Positions 6,033-6,234 of a stretch of 6,234 nt of DNA are shown here, piece by piece. Under the pieces are notes generated by a model. It was given only the letters and a program-made list of their open reading frames with translations, made no database searches and had not been told where the DNA came from. A program made the position numbers and the translations under genes. Every line of letters starts with the position of its first letter. Position 1 is the stretch's first letter. Source of the stretch: Desulfobacula sp. (GTDB lineage: Bacteria; Desulfobacterota; Desulfobacteria; Desulfobacterales; Desulfobacteraceae); NCBI GenBank assembly GCA_027858355.1, contig JAQICW010000628.1, positions 1-6,234 on the forward strand. The letters are read 5' to 3'.

Positions 6033-6072
6033 ATCTTAGAATATTGTGGCCAAAAAATCTTAGAGTTAAAGT
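6033..6072 (+). repeat. Right terminal inverted repeat of the transposon
   Basis: It pairs with 750-789 at 38 of 40 positions. The 13-bp motif AAAAAATCTTAGA occurs as direct copies at 6028-6040 and 6052-6064, a 24-bp period. These are likely IstA binding sites. The repeat ends GTTAAAGT at 6072, after which the two ends share no sequence. Confidence 0.9.
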
Positions 6073-6234
6073 GGGAAAAGATTGTTTTGAAAAACATAGC
6101 AGCATTTTCTTGTCTGCCCCTGGTTGGATACTTTAACCCAATACCATTGCTTAAAATAAAAGTAAGCGCTGAGTGGATCAAATGACCATTAAAAAAAAGA
6201 GGTTTTAACGTCTTTCAAAGAAATTTGAATGTGT

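Larger units (their letters stand above)
750..6072 (-). mobile_element. IS21-family-like transposon of about 5.3 kb with ParB-like and Toprim accessory genes
   Basis: Both ends carry the same roughly 40-bp inverted repeat (two mismatches). Each end holds two copies of an AATCTTAGA-type motif with a 24-bp period. Multiple transposase-binding repeats at the ends are usual for IS21. The unit encodes the complete IS21 transposition pair istA and istB, preceded by a cysteine-motif protein and a ParB-like protein. It is followed by a transposase remnant, a small ribbon-helix-helix-like protein and a Toprim/DUF3991 protein. All genes face the same way. It interrupts a transporter permease gene at its left end. 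No target-site duplication is seen: the bases before 750 end TTGATG and those after 6072 begin GGGAAA. The exact terminal base is uncertain by one or two positions. About twice the size of a simple IS21 element, it is better described as a transposon. Confidence 0.85.

Noticed and set aside
6110..6120. CTTGTCTGCCC, also found inverted within the signal peptide region of the binding protein
   Set aside because: Eleven bases with no extension on either side and no structural relation; probably chance.
6130..6138. ACTTTAACC in the right flank, resembling the outermost bases of the element
   Set aside because: Only eight or nine bases match and the TCTTAGA motif does not follow, so a second element end is not supported.
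6073..6234. Short minus-strand open stretches in the right flank
   Set aside because: They lack a start and a ribosome site, do not resemble the permease or any family I know, and are too short to support. I see nothing definite in this flank.

Overview
The window is dominated by one transposable element of about 5.3 kb, bounded by a 40-bp inverted repeat at 750-789 and 6033-6072. Every gene that can be supported lies on the minus strand. The base composition is moderately AT-rich. The style of the amino-acid transporter and of the element proteins suggests a Gram-negative anaerobe, perhaps one of the sulfate-reducing Desulfobacterota. That placement is inference from general resemblance, not something the sequence proves.

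Left flank (1-749): the start of a periplasmic family-3 solute-binding protein runs off the left edge (1-386). Upstream of it, in transcription order, is the C-terminal part of its membrane permease (422-751). The permease breaks off where the element's inverted repeat begins. The missing permease N-terminus does not reappear beyond the other end of the element, and no target duplication is visible, so this locus was rearranged after or during insertion.

Element, in its own direction (right to left): terminal repeat; a leader with a TATAAT box and a hairpin that contains a Shine-Dalgarno; a cysteine-motif protein that appears to start at CTG (5446-5913); a ParB-like protein (4410-5381); IS21-type istA (3116-4492) and istB (2382-3119); a truncated helix-turn-helix transposase remnant (2077-2325); a 59-residue ribbon-helix-helix-like protein (1780-1959); a Toprim/DUF3991 primase-like protein (897-1769); terminal repeat. 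parB and istA overlap by 83 bp, and istA and istB overlap as ATGA. The small DNA-binding protein and the Toprim protein are 10 bp apart. The layout therefore looks like one or two polycistronic units.

IstA (DDE recombinase) and IstB (AAA+ ATPase) should mobilise the unit. The ParB-like and cysteine-motif proteins sit ahead of them and may regulate transposition or help assemble or place the transposition complex. Between and inside these two genes are three copies of a roughly 21-bp sequence at an 81-bp period. Two copies are identical at every base, including synonymous positions, and the third is noncoding, which points to a DNA-binding site. The most interesting reading is an IS21-family element carrying its own ParB-like protein with candidate cis sites, plus a Toprim/ribbon-helix-helix cargo pair. 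The right flank (6073-6234) holds nothing I can identify.
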